From an uncultured Lachnospiraceae bacterium (lineage in GTDB: Bacteria; Bacillota; Clostridia; Lachnospirales; Lachnospiraceae): a stretch of DNA of 64,000 bases. The notes below the pieces were generated by a model. The model searched no databases, was not told where the DNA came from, and worked only from the letters and a program-made list of their open reading frames with translations. Of the stretch, positions 33,129-42,325 are shown one piece after another. The stretch lies in the NCBI GenBank assembly GCA_910577655.1, contig CAJTOW010000004.1, positions 14,511-78,510 on the forward strand. Reading direction: 5' to 3'. Numbering within the stretch: the stretch's first letter is position 1; the number at the start of each line of letters is the position of its first letter. A program made the position numbers and the translations under genes.

Positions 33129-33404
33129 TTGAAGGAATATATCGAAGAGCGGGCAGTGGCCATCGCCAATTACATCATAGACCACAACGCGACCGTGAGG
33201 CAGACTGCCAGGAAGTTCGGGATATCTAAATCGACGGTACATAAGGATGTGACAGATCGTCTTGAGAACATCAATCCCTCACTGGCCGCGCGGGCAAGGA
33301 TCGTACTGGATGTAAACAAGTCGGAGCGCCATATCCGCGGCGGTCTGGCAACCAGGGAGAAGTACCAGCACCGGCTCCAGATCTGCAGCCGGGACGAGGA
33401 GTGA
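33129..33404 (+). CDS. spoIIID: stage III sporulation protein D
   Basis: A small DNA-binding regulator of the mother cell that switches sporulation genes on or off between sigma-E and sigma-K. The helix-turn-helix is at TVRQTARKFGISKSTVHKDV, followed by the conserved RLENINPSLAARARIVLDVNKSERH tail that adds minor-groove contacts; the length of 91 is typical. The start is a TTG 8 bases after AGGGGAG. Its presence implies an endospore former. It stands alone with its own terminator. Confidence 0.96.
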   Translation: MKEYIEERAVAIANYIIDHNATVRQTARKFGISKSTVHKDVTDRLENINPSLAARARIVLDVNKSERHIRGGLATREKYQHRLQICSRDEE

Positions 33405-33461
33405 TTCAGGACACCCTTCCGTTTGCGGAATGAGGCGGATCCTGGGAGAAACACTGGTAAT

Positions 33462-33503
33462 AAACAGAGCAGAGTTACTGTAATAAAGTACTCTGCTCTG
33501 TTT
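33462..33503 (+). terminator. spoIIID terminator
   Basis: AAACAGAGCAGAGT (33462-33475) pairs perfectly with ACTCTGCTCTGTTT (33490-33503); TGTATGTATT follows. Confidence 0.8.
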
Positions 33504-33564
33504 GTATGTATTGGATTGCTGTCATAAAACCAGCCCGGACAAGCCGGAACCCGATTTTGCCATT

Positions 33565-33699
33565 TTGTGAAGGGTATTGCTGGCAGGTTACATAGCCCAC
33601 TATGCGCCCTTCATTTGGCCCAAATCCCCACAAGGGGCGCCTTCGGTGTCCAACAAACTGTGACGAACATCTGCCAGAAAGCAATTTTCAGACACGCTC
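33565..33699. repeat. family 2 element, left end missing
   Basis: The right terminal repeat AATTTTCAGACACGCTC (33683-33699) is intact. The interior shares ATTTGGCCCAAATCCCCACAA with the copy at 21.7 kb. The element edge CTCTAA provides the complement of the TAG stop of the reverse-strand kinase gene (33699-33701). Confidence 0.75.
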
Positions 33700-36428
33700 T
33701 AAGATCTGGTATCCTGGGCTCCCACTACATACTTTTCAATCTGCGCATATAGGATATCCAGATTCAACGGCTTGGCCATATGGGCATTCATGCCGGAATT
33801 CAGGGCCTTCTCTACATCTTCAGGAAATGCATCCGCAGTCAGCGCGATGATGGGCACGGTCCTGGCATCCGGGTGTGTCAGGGCACGGATCTGCTGTGCT
33901 GCCTGATAACCGCTCATAATAGGCATCTTAATATCCATAAAGACCAGATTATAGTACTTGGGCGCGGAGGCCCGGAACTTTTCTACTGCGATCTGTCCGT
34001 TCTCCGCTGTCTCCACCATAGCGCCCTGGCCTTCCAGAATCTCGGTCATGATCTCAAGATTCAGCTCATTGTCCTCTACCACCAGGAAACGATAGCCGGA
34101 CAAGGATTTTGTCTCCATATCACAGTGGGCGGAAGTATCAGGCTCCGGGATAAGCCATTCTTCCGTGTCCTGGTTGATACAGATGCTCCAGCAGCGGGGA
34201 GCCCTTTCCGGAAGTTCCATGTCGGAGGTGGTGAGGGGAAGGCGGACGGTGAAGGCAGAGCCGGCGCCTTTCTTGCTGGTCACTTCGATGGTACCGTCCA
34301 TCAGGGTTACCAGATTGGATGCGATGGCAAGGCCAAGCCCTGTCCCCTGGAACCGTGTACGTGCACCGGCGGATTCCTGGGTGAACATCTCAAAAACCTT
34401 TGAGAGGAACTCTTCATCCATGCCGATCCCGTTGTCCCGGACAGTGAAACGCATCCATGGCGTCAGGGTAGAGCTCTCCGTGTATTCTGCGATCTCCAGA
34501 GCGATGCTCCCGCCTTCCGGAGTATACTTGACTGCATTGCTCAGCAGGTTCATGAGGATCTGATTGAGCCTGAGCTTATCACCAATAAAAGATACATGAC
34601 GCACATCCGTCACAGACAAGGTAAGGGTATGCCGCCGCTCCCGGATCCGGGAATAGATCAGCATAATCACGGATTCCAGGACATTGTTCAGGGAGATCTC
34701 CTCCCGGGTAATGGATAGTTTTCCGGCCTCAATCTTGCCCATGTCCAGCACATCATTGATCAGCTGGAGCAGATAGCCGGATGCAGTCTCGATCCGGTTT
34801 AAGCACCGGGAGATCTTTGCGGAATTATCAGCATGCTTCATGGCAATCGCCGTCATACCCACGATCCCGTTCATCAGGGTCCGCATATCATGGCTCATAT
34901 TGGAGAGGAAAATACTTTTGGCACGGTTGGCCTTCATGACGGTGTCATAAGCCTCTTTCAGCGCCTTCTTGTACTCGCTTTCCTGAGCCAGTGCTTCCTT
35001 TAAGTTCCGGTTGCTTTCCTCCAGTCTGTGCTGGTACATGACTTCCTTGCGCTTGACATCGTCTACATCCATAAAGGCCAGGATCGCTTTTTTCGTCTGG
35101 CCGTCCTCCTGCATGGTGGAAAGGATCATCATCATCCGGTACCACAAGTATCCATGCTCTGTGAGCTTGCGGAAGGCCAGGGAATAGAGAGGCGTTTCCA
35201 GGGTCAGATTCGCCCATACATATTCTCTGGAACACATTTTAAGGAAGCTTTCCCGGTCCTTTTCATGAACTGAAGATTCGGCAAAAGCAACAAGGGCATC
35301 ATCATATTGGCCGGTAGGCGAGTCCATGAACCGGTCGGTGCAGTTGGCGCCTACGGTCTGGCATTCGCCTGTTGTCAGGTCAATGTAGTAGGAATCCAGA
35401 AGCATCTGGTTCAGCCCCATGAGGATCTCCTTGTGCTCCCTGGAAACCTCCAGGGCCTCTGCCTTTTCCTCCTCAGCAGCCATGGCCCGCTTGGCCCGCT
35501 CCCACAAAAGCTCCTCCTCATGGAGTTCTTTTTCCGTGATATCCCAGAAGGTCTGCTGGTAGATCCGGTCACCGTCCAGATTCATCAGCAGCTGGCTTTC
35601 CCCATGGATGTAGACAAGCTCCCCGTTGCGGCGGAGGATCCGGTAGTCCCTTTCGGCCTTGTCCCCCACCTTCTGGAGAGACTCTTTCCATTCCCGCATG
35701 AGCGGCCGGTCCTTCTCAAGGACAAAGGAGATCATCCCCTCAAAGCCGAACAGAAGCTCCAGTTCCTCCCTGGTGTCATAACCCAGGATATCCAGGGCCG
35801 TCTGATTGATCATCAGGACCGTCTTGTCACTTTCCCGGTAGCGGATGATGCCGCAGCCCATGGTAGAGAGGACATCGGCCAGCTGTGCCTGATAGCTATC
35901 GGCCTGATGGCGCATCTCCTTCTCGGTCCAGATACTGCGGGCATTTCCCACGATGCCCTTCAGAACCCGGCCAACTTTCTTGACAGCCTCCCGCTCCTCC
36001 CGGGTCCAGTTTCTTTTGGAAAGTGATTTGATCCCTACGGCACCGTCATAGATATCACCACGGAAGAATCCGTAATGCAGCACGTTTTGTGTCTCAGGTA
36101 GGGACTGGAACTGCCAGCTCTTTTCAGCCAGTCCCTCTTTATCATACAGCAGGGCACTGGCACGGTAATTTTCATGGGACATGGGCAGGACCAGTCCCTC
36201 AGGAGGAACTGACTCCCCCTCACGCAGACTCAGGAACACGTAGCGCAGGCCATCCTCGCTGGACAGCCCCTCCAGTATATATGCAGCTTCCAGATCGAAT
36301 TTTGTCCGCAATGCATCCAGCAGCATCTGGAAATCATTCGGGCTGGGTTCTGCCTTTTGCGTAAGTGCCGTCAAAAATGTATTGATATCTTTATCGATCC
36401 GGGTATTCATCAAATTTGTCCGATCCAT
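33699..36428 (-). CDS. hybrid sensor histidine kinase / response regulator
   Basis: A signal-transduction protein of about 909 residues with no clear membrane segments. Order: a GAF-like N-terminal region (10-170), a PAS domain (190-310, GCGIIRYRESDKTVLMINQ), a second PAS-like region (330-470), a coiled coil, HisKA (SHDMRTLMNGIVGM, His near 520), HATPase_c (NAVKYTPEGG, DNGIGMDEEF, GTGLGLAI) and a receiver (VVEDNELNLEIM ... VFMDIKMPIMSG, phospho-Asp). I prefer the ATG at 36428, 5 bases after GAGGG, over ATG 36449. The output partner is unknown. Its TAG stop lies at a family 2 element edge. Confidence 0.9.
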   Translation of the reverse strand: MDRTNLMNTRIDKDINTFLTALTQKAEPSPNDFQMLLDALRTKFDLEAAYILEGLSSEDGLRYVFLSLREGESVPPEGLVLPMSHENYRASALLYDKEGLAEKSWQFQSLPETQNVLHYGFFRGDIYDGAVGIKSLSKRNWTREEREAVKKVGRVLKGIVGNARSIWTEKEMRHQADSYQAQLADVLSTMGCGIIRYRESDKTVLMINQTALDILGYDTREELELLFGFEGMISFVLEKDRPLMREWKESLQKVGDKAERDYRILRRNGELVYIHGESQLLMNLDGDRIYQQTFWDITEKELHEEELLWERAKRAMAAEEEKAEALEVSREHKEILMGLNQMLLDSYYIDLTTGECQTVGANCTDRFMDSPTGQYDDALVAFAESSVHEKDRESFLKMCSREYVWANLTLETPLYSLAFRKLTEHGYLWYRMMMILSTMQEDGQTKKAILAFMDVDDVKRKEVMYQHRLEESNRNLKEALAQESEYKKALKEAYDTVMKANRAKSIFLSNMSHDMRTLMNGIVGMTAIAMKHADNSAKISRCLNRIETASGYLLQLINDVLDMGKIEAGKLSITREEISLNNVLESVIMLIYSRIRERRHTLTLSVTDVRHVSFIGDKLRLNQILMNLLSNAVKYTPEGGSIALEIAEYTESSTLTPWMRFTVRDNGIGMDEEFLSKVFEMFTQESAGARTRFQGTGLGLAIASNLVTLMDGTIEVTSKKGAGSAFTVRLPLTTSDMELPERAPRCWSICINQDTEEWLIPEPDTSAHCDMETKSLSGYRFLVVEDNELNLEIMTEILEGQGAMVETAENGQIAVEKFRASAPKYYNLVFMDIKMPIMSGYQAAQQIRALTHPDARTVPIIALTADAFPEDVEKALNSGMNAHMAKPLNLDILYAQIEKYVVGAQDTRS

Positions 36429-36816
36429 CATTTCCCTCTTCTCCGGCATAGGTTGTGTAGTAACAGTTTAAGTCTCCCGGCAGAATATGCCTGGAGACCA
36501 TTTTCATTATATCAGGATGAATTTACAGTGCAGTAATTCTCCGGCACTGCTTCGGTTTGTCTGGATTATACCATGTCCACTAAGTTCATACTTCGCCCAT
36601 GGCTCGTATTCACTAAGTGGTCAGGCATATATTCACACTAAGCTCGAAAATACCTCGCTAAGTGTTTATATTATACCATAAATACCGCAAGAATGCTTCT
36701 GTTTCCGATAAAAAAATTTAAAAATGAAGAATATTTATCAAATTCTTCTGTGTTTGTGTTAAGATGTGGATAGAAGAACGGCTTTTTTGCATCAATGGAT
36801 CTGCAAGGGAGGAGGA
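36429..36816. other. 388-bp divergent region before kinase and mazG
   Basis: It includes a single family 1 end (GTAACAGTTTAAG, 36461-36473) with a small stem (GTCTCCCGGCA / TGCCTGGAGAC). Four irregularly spaced CTAAG pentamers within CACTAAGT-like contexts start at 36580, 36613, 36638 and 36658. The mazG side is AT-rich with no clear -35. Confidence 0.5.
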
Positions 36817-37209
36817 ATGATTATGTACACACTGGATGATCTGAAACACATCATGACCCGCCTGAGGGCTGTGGACGGCTGTCCCTGGGACCGGGCCCAG
36901 ACCCACGAGAGTATGAAGCAGTATCTGGAGGAGGAGTGCCGGGAGGTTCTGGAGGCTATTGACAATCAGGATACAGATAATCTCTGTGAAGAACTGGGAG
37001 ACGTGCTCTACCAGATCATGATTCACTGCGAGATCGAGAAGGAGCAGGGACATTTTACCGTGGACGACGTCATCGACGGCATCAGCCGCAAGATGATCCG
37101 GCGCCACCCCCGTGTCTTTGGCGGCCCGGACCACCAGGGAGACCTGGGCAGCCAGTTATCCTGGGAGGAGATCAAGCGGAGAGAGCGGGAAGGGAAGGAG
37201 GGTATTTAG
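36817..37209 (+). CDS. mazG: MazG-family nucleotide pyrophosphohydrolase, single domain
   Basis: A cytoplasmic enzyme that hydrolyses nucleoside triphosphates to monophosphates, probably for house-cleaning. The MazG fold is clear: CPWDRAQTHESMKQYLEEECREVLEAI, then NLCEELGDVLYQIMIHCEI (the ExxD metal site) and KMIRRHPRVFGG. It is 130 residues, half the size of two-domain E. coli MazG. The ATG at 36817 follows GGAGGAGG closely; ATG 36823 is also possible. An upstream in-frame ATG at 36766 has no ribosome site. Confidence 0.92.
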   Translation: MIMYTLDDLKHIMTRLRAVDGCPWDRAQTHESMKQYLEEECREVLEAIDNQDTDNLCEELGDVLYQIMIHCEIEKEQGHFTVDDVIDGISRKMIRRHPRVFGGPDHQGDLGSQLSWEEIKRREREGKEGI

Positions 37210-37355
37210 AATTATGTTCATCCTCTTCCATGTGATGAATATCTACGAGCAGCAGAGCACGTTCAATCTACTGCATTTACCCAGGCAGCCTGATGCAGGT
37301 TAATTAGCTGGCCAGAAAAATGTGGAAAATATAGAATGAGCACGGGAGATGGATT

Positions 37356-37500
37356 GTGAAGGAAAAGCAGAACGGAGATTTAAACCGTATAGGCAGGGTT
37401 CCTCAGCCTGATCCTGCGCCATAAGCCGGAGACCATCGGTATTGCCCTGGACGGACATGGATGGGCGGATGTCCGGGAATTGGTTGCAGTCAACCATCGT
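37356..37500 (+). pseudogene. kptA (RNA 2'-phosphotransferase) remnant
   Basis: Read from GTG 37356 the frame gives [13 protein letters not shown], then needs a 1-base shift in GGG (37396-37398) to continue [20 protein letters not shown] and [12 protein letters not shown]. That is the start of the KptA/Tpt1 domain, whose LRHKPE and GW.dv.eLl motifs are diagnostic. The rest (about 130 residues, with the NAD site) is absent: the sequence runs into the end of the reverse-strand SpeE-like gene. It is a frameshifted and truncated relic. Confidence 0.8.
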
Positions 37501-39005
37501 CAGTTCCAAAGCTCCACCGCACGATTATAGTATTCCATTAAGACCGGTTTCGTCAGACGATTAATCTCCACATCACCAGCAATCTCATCCTTTCCGAACC
37601 GAAAAAGCGCCGAAGCATTTTCTTTGCTCAAATACCTGGTGTCCACGTCAAAGTCCAGATCTTCCGTCAGTTCCCTCCGGCTTGCCATATTAAACCCCCA
37701 ATCCCCAAATGCGGGAACCTGCAGGTGATAGGCTTTTACATATAGTTCCTCGCTCTTTATGGTTTCATGGATGCACCAGAATGCTTTGGCAGCATAATAA
37801 GGGCTTGTGGACTGGACCACGATCACGCCGGTCTCATTCAGGTGGTTTTTACACATACGGTAAAAAATATTGGAATACAGTTTGCTCAGTGATTCACTGT
37901 TTGGATCCGGCAAATCCACAATAATCAGGTCATACTGTTCCTGGGAATCCTCCAAATATTCATACGCATCCATAGTGTAGATGACCAGTTTATCAGAATT
38001 AAGACTGTTTTGATTGACAGACGTGATATTTGGATTGGTGGAGCAGATTCGTATCATCCCGGCATCCAGGTCCACCAGATCAATTTGTTCCACCTCATCA
38101 TATTTAAGGACTTCACGGACTGCCATTCCGTCCCCGCCTCCAAGAATCAGCACCCGGCTCCGGCTCTCCAGTTCACTCATGGGAATATGCACCAGAGCTT
38201 CATGATACCGGTACTCGTCTGCCGTGGAAAACTGACAATTTCCATCAATGTAAAGCCTCACGTCATCCCGGTGCTTTGTAAGCACAATTTTCTGATATTC
38301 CGTCTGTTCCATATAAATAATCTTATCCCTGTATAAACCTCCCTCCACACGTTCAGAAATGTTATCCGCAAATACAATCCCGACAATCATCCCTGCCGCA
38401 ATCCCGACAGAAATTGCGCGGTAAATCCGGATATGGGTCACAAACTCCCCAAAGCGGTACAAAATCAGGATGGCTGCCATGATATTTAACAGCCCGCATA
38501 GAAAAGAAGTGGAAAAGAACCCCAGTTTTGGCAGCAGTAAAAGGGGAAATGCAACAGCGCCCACAAGCCCCCCTATATAATCAAAGCTGAATATGGAGGA
38601 CAGGGTGACGGACAGGTTCTTCTCATCCGCCTCAATGATTCTCGTCATAACCGGTATTTCAGCGCCCGCCAGAACACCGATCAGTATGGTTTCCGAATAC
38701 ATAACAACCGCATAATTGGAAATATAGATATTGGACAGGAAAAGCAGCAGGGAACTCATGCCTCCCGCGATACCAATTCCAAGCTCAATTGCCACAAAAA
38801 CATCAAACAGATTTTTTTTGAAATATTTGGAGATATAGGAACCCAGTCCCAGCGCCGCCATATAAAGCCCAATGGTGATAGAGTACTGCATCGTGCTGTT
38901 CCCCAAAAGATACGAGCTGACCGCGCCGATAATAAGCTCATAACACATGGAACACCCTGATATAATCAGGGTAGTCAGCATGAGAAGCCTGTACTTCCTG
39001 CTCAT
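37500..39005 (-). CDS. membrane-anchored spermidine synthase-like protein
   Basis: Residues 1-210 contain seven or so hydrophobic segments ([19 protein letters not shown] and following). Residues 225-501 are a polyamine aminopropyltransferase (SpeE) domain: [31 protein letters not shown], the SAM-site [15 protein letters not shown], and [16 protein letters not shown] with the catalytic Asp. It should transfer an aminopropyl group from decarboxylated SAM to an amine acceptor at the membrane. ATG 39003-39005 has AAAGGAA 7 bases upstream; a TTG ten codons earlier is weaker. It is the last gene of the speD-like operon. Confidence 0.92.
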   Translation of the reverse strand: MSRKYRLLMLTTLIISGCSMCYELIIGAVSSYLLGNSTMQYSITIGLYMAALGLGSYISKYFKKNLFDVFVAIELGIGIAGGMSSLLLFLSNIYISNYAVVMYSETILIGVLAGAEIPVMTRIIEADEKNLSVTLSSIFSFDYIGGLVGAVAFPLLLLPKLGFFSTSFLCGLLNIMAAILILYRFGEFVTHIRIYRAISVGIAAGMIVGIVFADNISERVEGGLYRDKIIYMEQTEYQKIVLTKHRDDVRLYIDGNCQFSTADEYRYHEALVHIPMSELESRSRVLILGGGDGMAVREVLKYDEVEQIDLVDLDAGMIRICSTNPNITSVNQNSLNSDKLVIYTMDAYEYLEDSQEQYDLIIVDLPDPNSESLSKLYSNIFYRMCKNHLNETGVIVVQSTSPYYAAKAFWCIHETIKSEELYVKAYHLQVPAFGDWGFNMASRRELTEDLDFDVDTRYLSKENASALFRFGKDEIAGDVEINRLTKPVLMEYYNRAVELWN

Positions 39006-39044
39006 AATGATATTCCTTTCGTTTCGCCCGGACAACCCCCTGTT

Positions 39045-39467
39045 TTATTGAATCACACCGCTGACAATAAATGCAATTCCCAGGAAAATTCCAAAGATCA
39101 TGATTCCGGCTGCTTCATTCTTTTCCTTCAGCGCAGTGCCAAAATGAAACTTTCTGTTGACGATATCCACGAGAAAATAGGCCAGTATGAATGAGACGAT
39201 GCCAATTACCGCATAAGTTACGGTATCAAGCACTCCATGCAAAAGCTCTGCCGCTTCGCCGGCTCCGTCAGACAGGATAGCAGAACGGATCACAAAACCA
39301 AGGCCTCCATAGATTCCCGCGCTTACCCAGCCCACAGCTTTATTTCCCTCGTTTATCTCGTTGGGGAAATCCACCGGAATCACCAGATCAATCAGCCAGT
39401 ACCCCAGCATCATCATAATCAGCCCGATCAGGAAATAAACCACTGTCTCCAATAAAACCGTCATCAT
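39045..39467 (-). CDS. DUF350 membrane protein
   Basis: A 140-residue integral membrane protein with four hydrophobic segments in two repeats (VVYFLIGLIMMMLGYWLIDL and VIGIVSFILAYFLVDIV). Each repeat ends in a charged helix carrying an N-E-A/G-N-x-A motif (NEINEGNKAVGWV; KEKNEAAGIMI), the mark of DUF350. Members often neighbour PspA-like, DUF4178 or polyamine-related genes, as here, which suggests work at the membrane; the activity is unknown. AAAAGGAG precedes the ATG; the SpeE-like gene follows 39 bp later. Confidence 0.9.
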   Translation of the reverse strand: MMTVLLETVVYFLIGLIMMMLGYWLIDLVIPVDFPNEINEGNKAVGWVSAGIYGGLGFVIRSAILSDGAGEAAELLHGVLDTVTYAVIGIVSFILAYFLVDIVNRKFHFGTALKEKNEAAGIMIFGIFLGIAFIVSGVIQ

Positions 39468-39554
39468 AATTTTCTCCTTTTCCTATTCACGTGATGGCAA
39501 CGGGCCAAGGCCAGGCCCGCTTGACTTTGACTACCTTCCCGTTATTTATTTGCC

Positions 39555-39717
39555 GTAACAGTTCAGACGGGCAGCAAATCTTGTGAGAAAGTGTGTTGCA
39601 AACTCGCTTTTGTCTGCATAAGCGCTTTCTCACAAGATTTGGTATCGGGCTGACGCCCGAAGCTTCTTGTCCCCGATGTTTTTCGGGGGCAAGAAGATGC
39701 CCCGTCTGAACTGTTAC
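39555..39717. repeat. family 1 long element, best-preserved copy
   Basis: The ends are GTAACAGTTCAGACGGGCA and TGCCCCGTCTGAACTGTTAC. The first inner stem is AAATCTTGTGAGAAAG / CTTTCTCACAAGATTT (16 of 16) around a loop with TGTTGCAAACTCGC and TGCATAAGCG; the second is CTTCTTGTCCCCGA / CGGGGGCAAGAAG. It lies between the DUF350 and DUF4178 genes and touches the DUF4178 stop codon. Confidence 0.9.
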
Positions 39718-40808
39718 TATTTGCCGCTGCTCAAGCCTCCGCTGGACGACTGCCGGCTATTGATGCTTGACTGCCGGATGGAGCTGGAATAACTGTCAAA
39801 ATAACCGTTTCCTATATCATGTATGATTGTCCCATGATACATCACATAGGGTGAAGGCGTACCTTTATAGGAAGCCGAATCCGATGGGTAGCCCGAGCTG
39901 TAATAGTGGTTGCGGTACCATAAAGTGCCGGATCTTGAGCTTCGGTAAGGTGCATTATCAGATGTGTAATTATACTTTCTGTCTGACACCTGGACATATA
40001 CCTTCTGTTCCTCATTCTCCGGATGATATACAAGGCAATATTCCTGACTGGTCAAAATGGCAATCTCCTGATTCGTTTTATCATCCTTTTGGGTCACCGA
40101 TTCAGTATATCCCCCAATGCCCTGTATGATATCCCTGGCAACATCATCGGTGGTCGCCGGCGTATGATACGCATATACCGTTGCTTTCTGGTTCTCATTG
40201 CCGGACAGGGAAGTTTCAAACACATAGCTTTCGGAACTCTCTAAATATTTGCTAATGTTTTTGTTGACGCCAGGGTGCAAAAAACCGTGGCTTTCAACAA
40301 ATGCCACAAAATAAAAAACACAGAGAATGCCCACCGCAGCCAGCCAGCTCCGGTTGGTCCATATTCTGTTTCCGGCGGGATGTTTTTCATATCCTGTCTC
40401 GACAATATCGCTTTTTTCAATATATTCCCCCCTGGAAAATTCACTTCCGTCTTCCCAGACCTCAACAGAAAGCGTGTGCTCCTCCGATGCATCTTCATAT
40501 TCCACAAAATGAGCACTCTCGCCCGGGTCTACATCTACATCCCCTCCGGCACAGCGGACCACCTGCTGTCCCTCATCGGCCTTATGCCATTCCGGCCCAA
40601 TCCTTCCGTTGACATGGTTGGCAGGCCATGAAACAGAATATTCGTCATATATTTCATCACAGGAAAGCCAGACCTCCCCTTCGGATGTTTTTATGCGGTA
40701 TTCCGTCCATGGTTTATTGGAATCCTCAGGATTTTCATATTGGATATAGCCAATCACCTTTCCCGGCTGACCCTTGATATTGAGCAGTGTACCTACTCGA
40801 TAAAACAT
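39717..40808 (-). CDS. DUF4178 domain protein with one membrane helix
   Basis: A 363-residue protein. The N-terminal 130 residues carry the DUF4178-type beta-rich domain (FYRVGTLLNIKGQPGKVIGY ... YRIKTSEGEVWLSCDE). One membrane helix lies near residues 148-168 (WLAAVGILCVFYFVAFV). The outer part (170-330) is Tyr/Ser-rich, and the tail ends in repeated Ser-Ser-Ser/Gly clusters (SSIRQSSINSRQSSSGG). DUF4178 genes often stand beside DUF350 and polyamine genes. Its role is unknown; a sensor or scaffold on the membrane is plausible. AAGGAGACGGA precedes the ATG. Confidence 0.8.
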   Translation of the reverse strand: MFYRVGTLLNIKGQPGKVIGYIQYENPEDSNKPWTEYRIKTSEGEVWLSCDEIYDEYSVSWPANHVNGRIGPEWHKADEGQQVVRCAGGDVDVDPGESAHFVEYEDASEEHTLSVEVWEDGSEFSRGEYIEKSDIVETGYEKHPAGNRIWTNRSWLAAVGILCVFYFVAFVESHGFLHPGVNKNISKYLESSESYVFETSLSGNENQKATVYAYHTPATTDDVARDIIQGIGGYTESVTQKDDKTNQEIAILTSQEYCLVYHPENEEQKVYVQVSDRKYNYTSDNAPYRSSRSGTLWYRNHYYSSGYPSDSASYKGTPSPYVMYHGTIIHDIGNGYFDSYSSSIRQSSINSRQSSSGGLSSGK

Positions 40809-40823
40809 ATTCCGTCTCCTTCT

Positions 40824-41159
40824 TTAACCCCTGATATCACGCTGTATGGTCTGGATCCGAACACGTCCCGAACCAAATAAATCCTTAAGCATCTGCGCAA
40901 TCCCATCCGCCACATCATCCCTGCATGAAAAAATATCCACTGCCGCATATTGATATTCCGGCCAGGTATGGATGGAAAAGTGGGAAGTGGAAATAACAGC
41001 AAAATATGTAATGCCAACCGGTTCAAATTTGTGAATGCATTCCTCCACAATATTTGCGCCCACGTATGCAATGGCTTTATGCGCCGCCTCCGTCACTGCG
41101 CCGGTATCGTCAATAAGCATAGAACAATCATATAAATCCGCAATAATCTGTATTGCCAT
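40824..41159 (-). CDS. S-adenosylmethionine decarboxylase-like protein (SpeD family)
   Basis: A small pyruvoyl-type decarboxylase of 111 residues, first gene of the operon. The diagnostic segment is STSHFSIHTWPEYQYAAVD, followed by IFSC. By pattern with the Thermotoga enzyme, the pyruvoyl Ser, the His five residues later and the Cys twenty residues later are all kept, but the residue before the Ser is Thr where a Glu is usual. If active on SAM, it would supply the aminopropyl donor for the SpeE-like protein. SpeD-fold enzymes acting on other amino acids exist, so the substrate is open. The ribosome site (AAGAGAAAA) is weak. Confidence 0.85.
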   Translation of the reverse strand: MAIQIIADLYDCSMLIDDTGAVTEAAHKAIAYVGANIVEECIHKFEPVGITYFAVISTSHFSIHTWPEYQYAAVDIFSCRDDVADGIAQMLKDLFGSGRVRIQTIQRDIRG

Positions 41160-41325
41160 TTTCTCTTACCCATTCATTATCCTTTTTTCCGCCGTTCGCC
41201 GTTTTGTCTTCCATATATTTTGTAAATGCGTGTGTATCCTTTACCTTCACACTCCGAATTTTTTTAAGTATATCTCTTATGACAGATGATCGTCAAGCGT
41301 TTAAGTAAAAGTTTCTTAAATGGCC

Positions 41326-41355
41326 GTAACAGTTCAAGGGTTACTGAATTGTTGC
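41326..41355. repeat. family 1 minimal palindrome
   Basis: GTAACAGTTCAAGGG ... TTACTGAATTGTTGC is an imperfect inverted pair, between the speD-like promoter region and the DUF4143 remnant. Confidence 0.6.
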
Positions 41356-41437
41356 TTTAAATGTGCGGATTGCCAGAAATTATAGTATTGCTAAACCTGC
41401 GGATTATTGGAACTTGTGATATGATATAAAAAAGCAG

Positions 41438-41974
41438 ATGGGAGCGGCAGCAGACCATTTGACGTATGAACTTAGTGAACATGGTATCCAGTATGGAGGT
41501 GGAAATGTGGGGCTGTCTCTCAACGGGTCCGACACATATATCAGGTGTTATCTGGGGGATATAGGGCTGCTGGTCAGTCATGCGTTTGACGAGAACGAGC
41601 TGCTGGAGGATGAGGTTTACAAGCAGATCCTTTCTGGAAAGCTTGGACTCAATGAGGGGATGCTTTATGAAAATACCATTGCACAGATGCTGGTTGCCAA
41701 TGGGCACCGTCTGTTTTTCTATACCCATTATAATGAAGAAAAGCGCCGGAATGACATAGAAATCGACTTTATTATTTCCAACAACAGTAAAACAAAATAT
41801 AAAATGTACCCCATTGAAGTAAAATCCGGCACCCGCTACTCCACAGAATCCTTGTTGCGGTTTAAGGAAAAATATAAAAGCCGGATCGGCGGATGCTATA
41901 TCATTCATCCACGGAATCTGCTTGTAAAGGATGATATACTTTGTATTCCTCCTTATATGACCATCTGTCTGTGA
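41438..41974 (+). pseudogene. DUF4143-type ATPase remnant, C-terminal third
   Basis: The 178-residue frame matches the C-terminal DUF4143 part of the AAA-type ATP-binding proteins common in this group: YIRCYLGDIGLLVSHAF, MLYENTIAQMLVANGH, EIDFIIS and PIEVKSGTRYS, the last two resembling a PDDEXK-like metal site. The N-terminal 270 or so residues with the P-loop are missing, and the upstream DNA has no matching frame. No ribosome site precedes the ATG. It is likely a deletion remnant, though a short product could be made. Confidence 0.75.
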
Positions 41975-42325
41975 TTGTCGCAGACAAAGGTGATCCGGTT
42001 TTTCCCGCCCTGCGAACTGTGACGAAAATTACTGTTCGCGGGGCGAGAGAATAGTAACTAACGAGAACCAGTATGTATCCCTTCATCCAGAGCGTGCCCC
42101 ATGGAACATCACGCCGTAAGCAGCAACCAAGTGACAAATGTCACTCCCATAAGTGATACCTGACATCTACAATTCACCATGCCCACCTTGTATAATATGA
42201 ATATAACAATTCACAGACGCGCAGCTGCCGGAAAGCAATTTTCAAACATGCTCCAGGCGAAGCTGCCTGAACATGGAGTCTGAAGGGAAATATTTCATAG
42301 CATATATCAGGAAGGAGCAGGGAAG
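41975..42325. other. 351-bp gap with hairpin and repeat fragments
   Basis: CGCCCTGCGAAC (42006-42017) pairs with GTTCGCGGGGCG (42034-42045), one G-U pair, without a T run. CAGCTGCCGGAAAGCAATTTTCAAACATGCTCCAGG (42222-42257, quoted in parts: left CAGCTGCCGGAAAGC, right AATTTTCAAACATGCTC) is the right end of a family 2 element. No coding region was seen. Confidence 0.55.
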
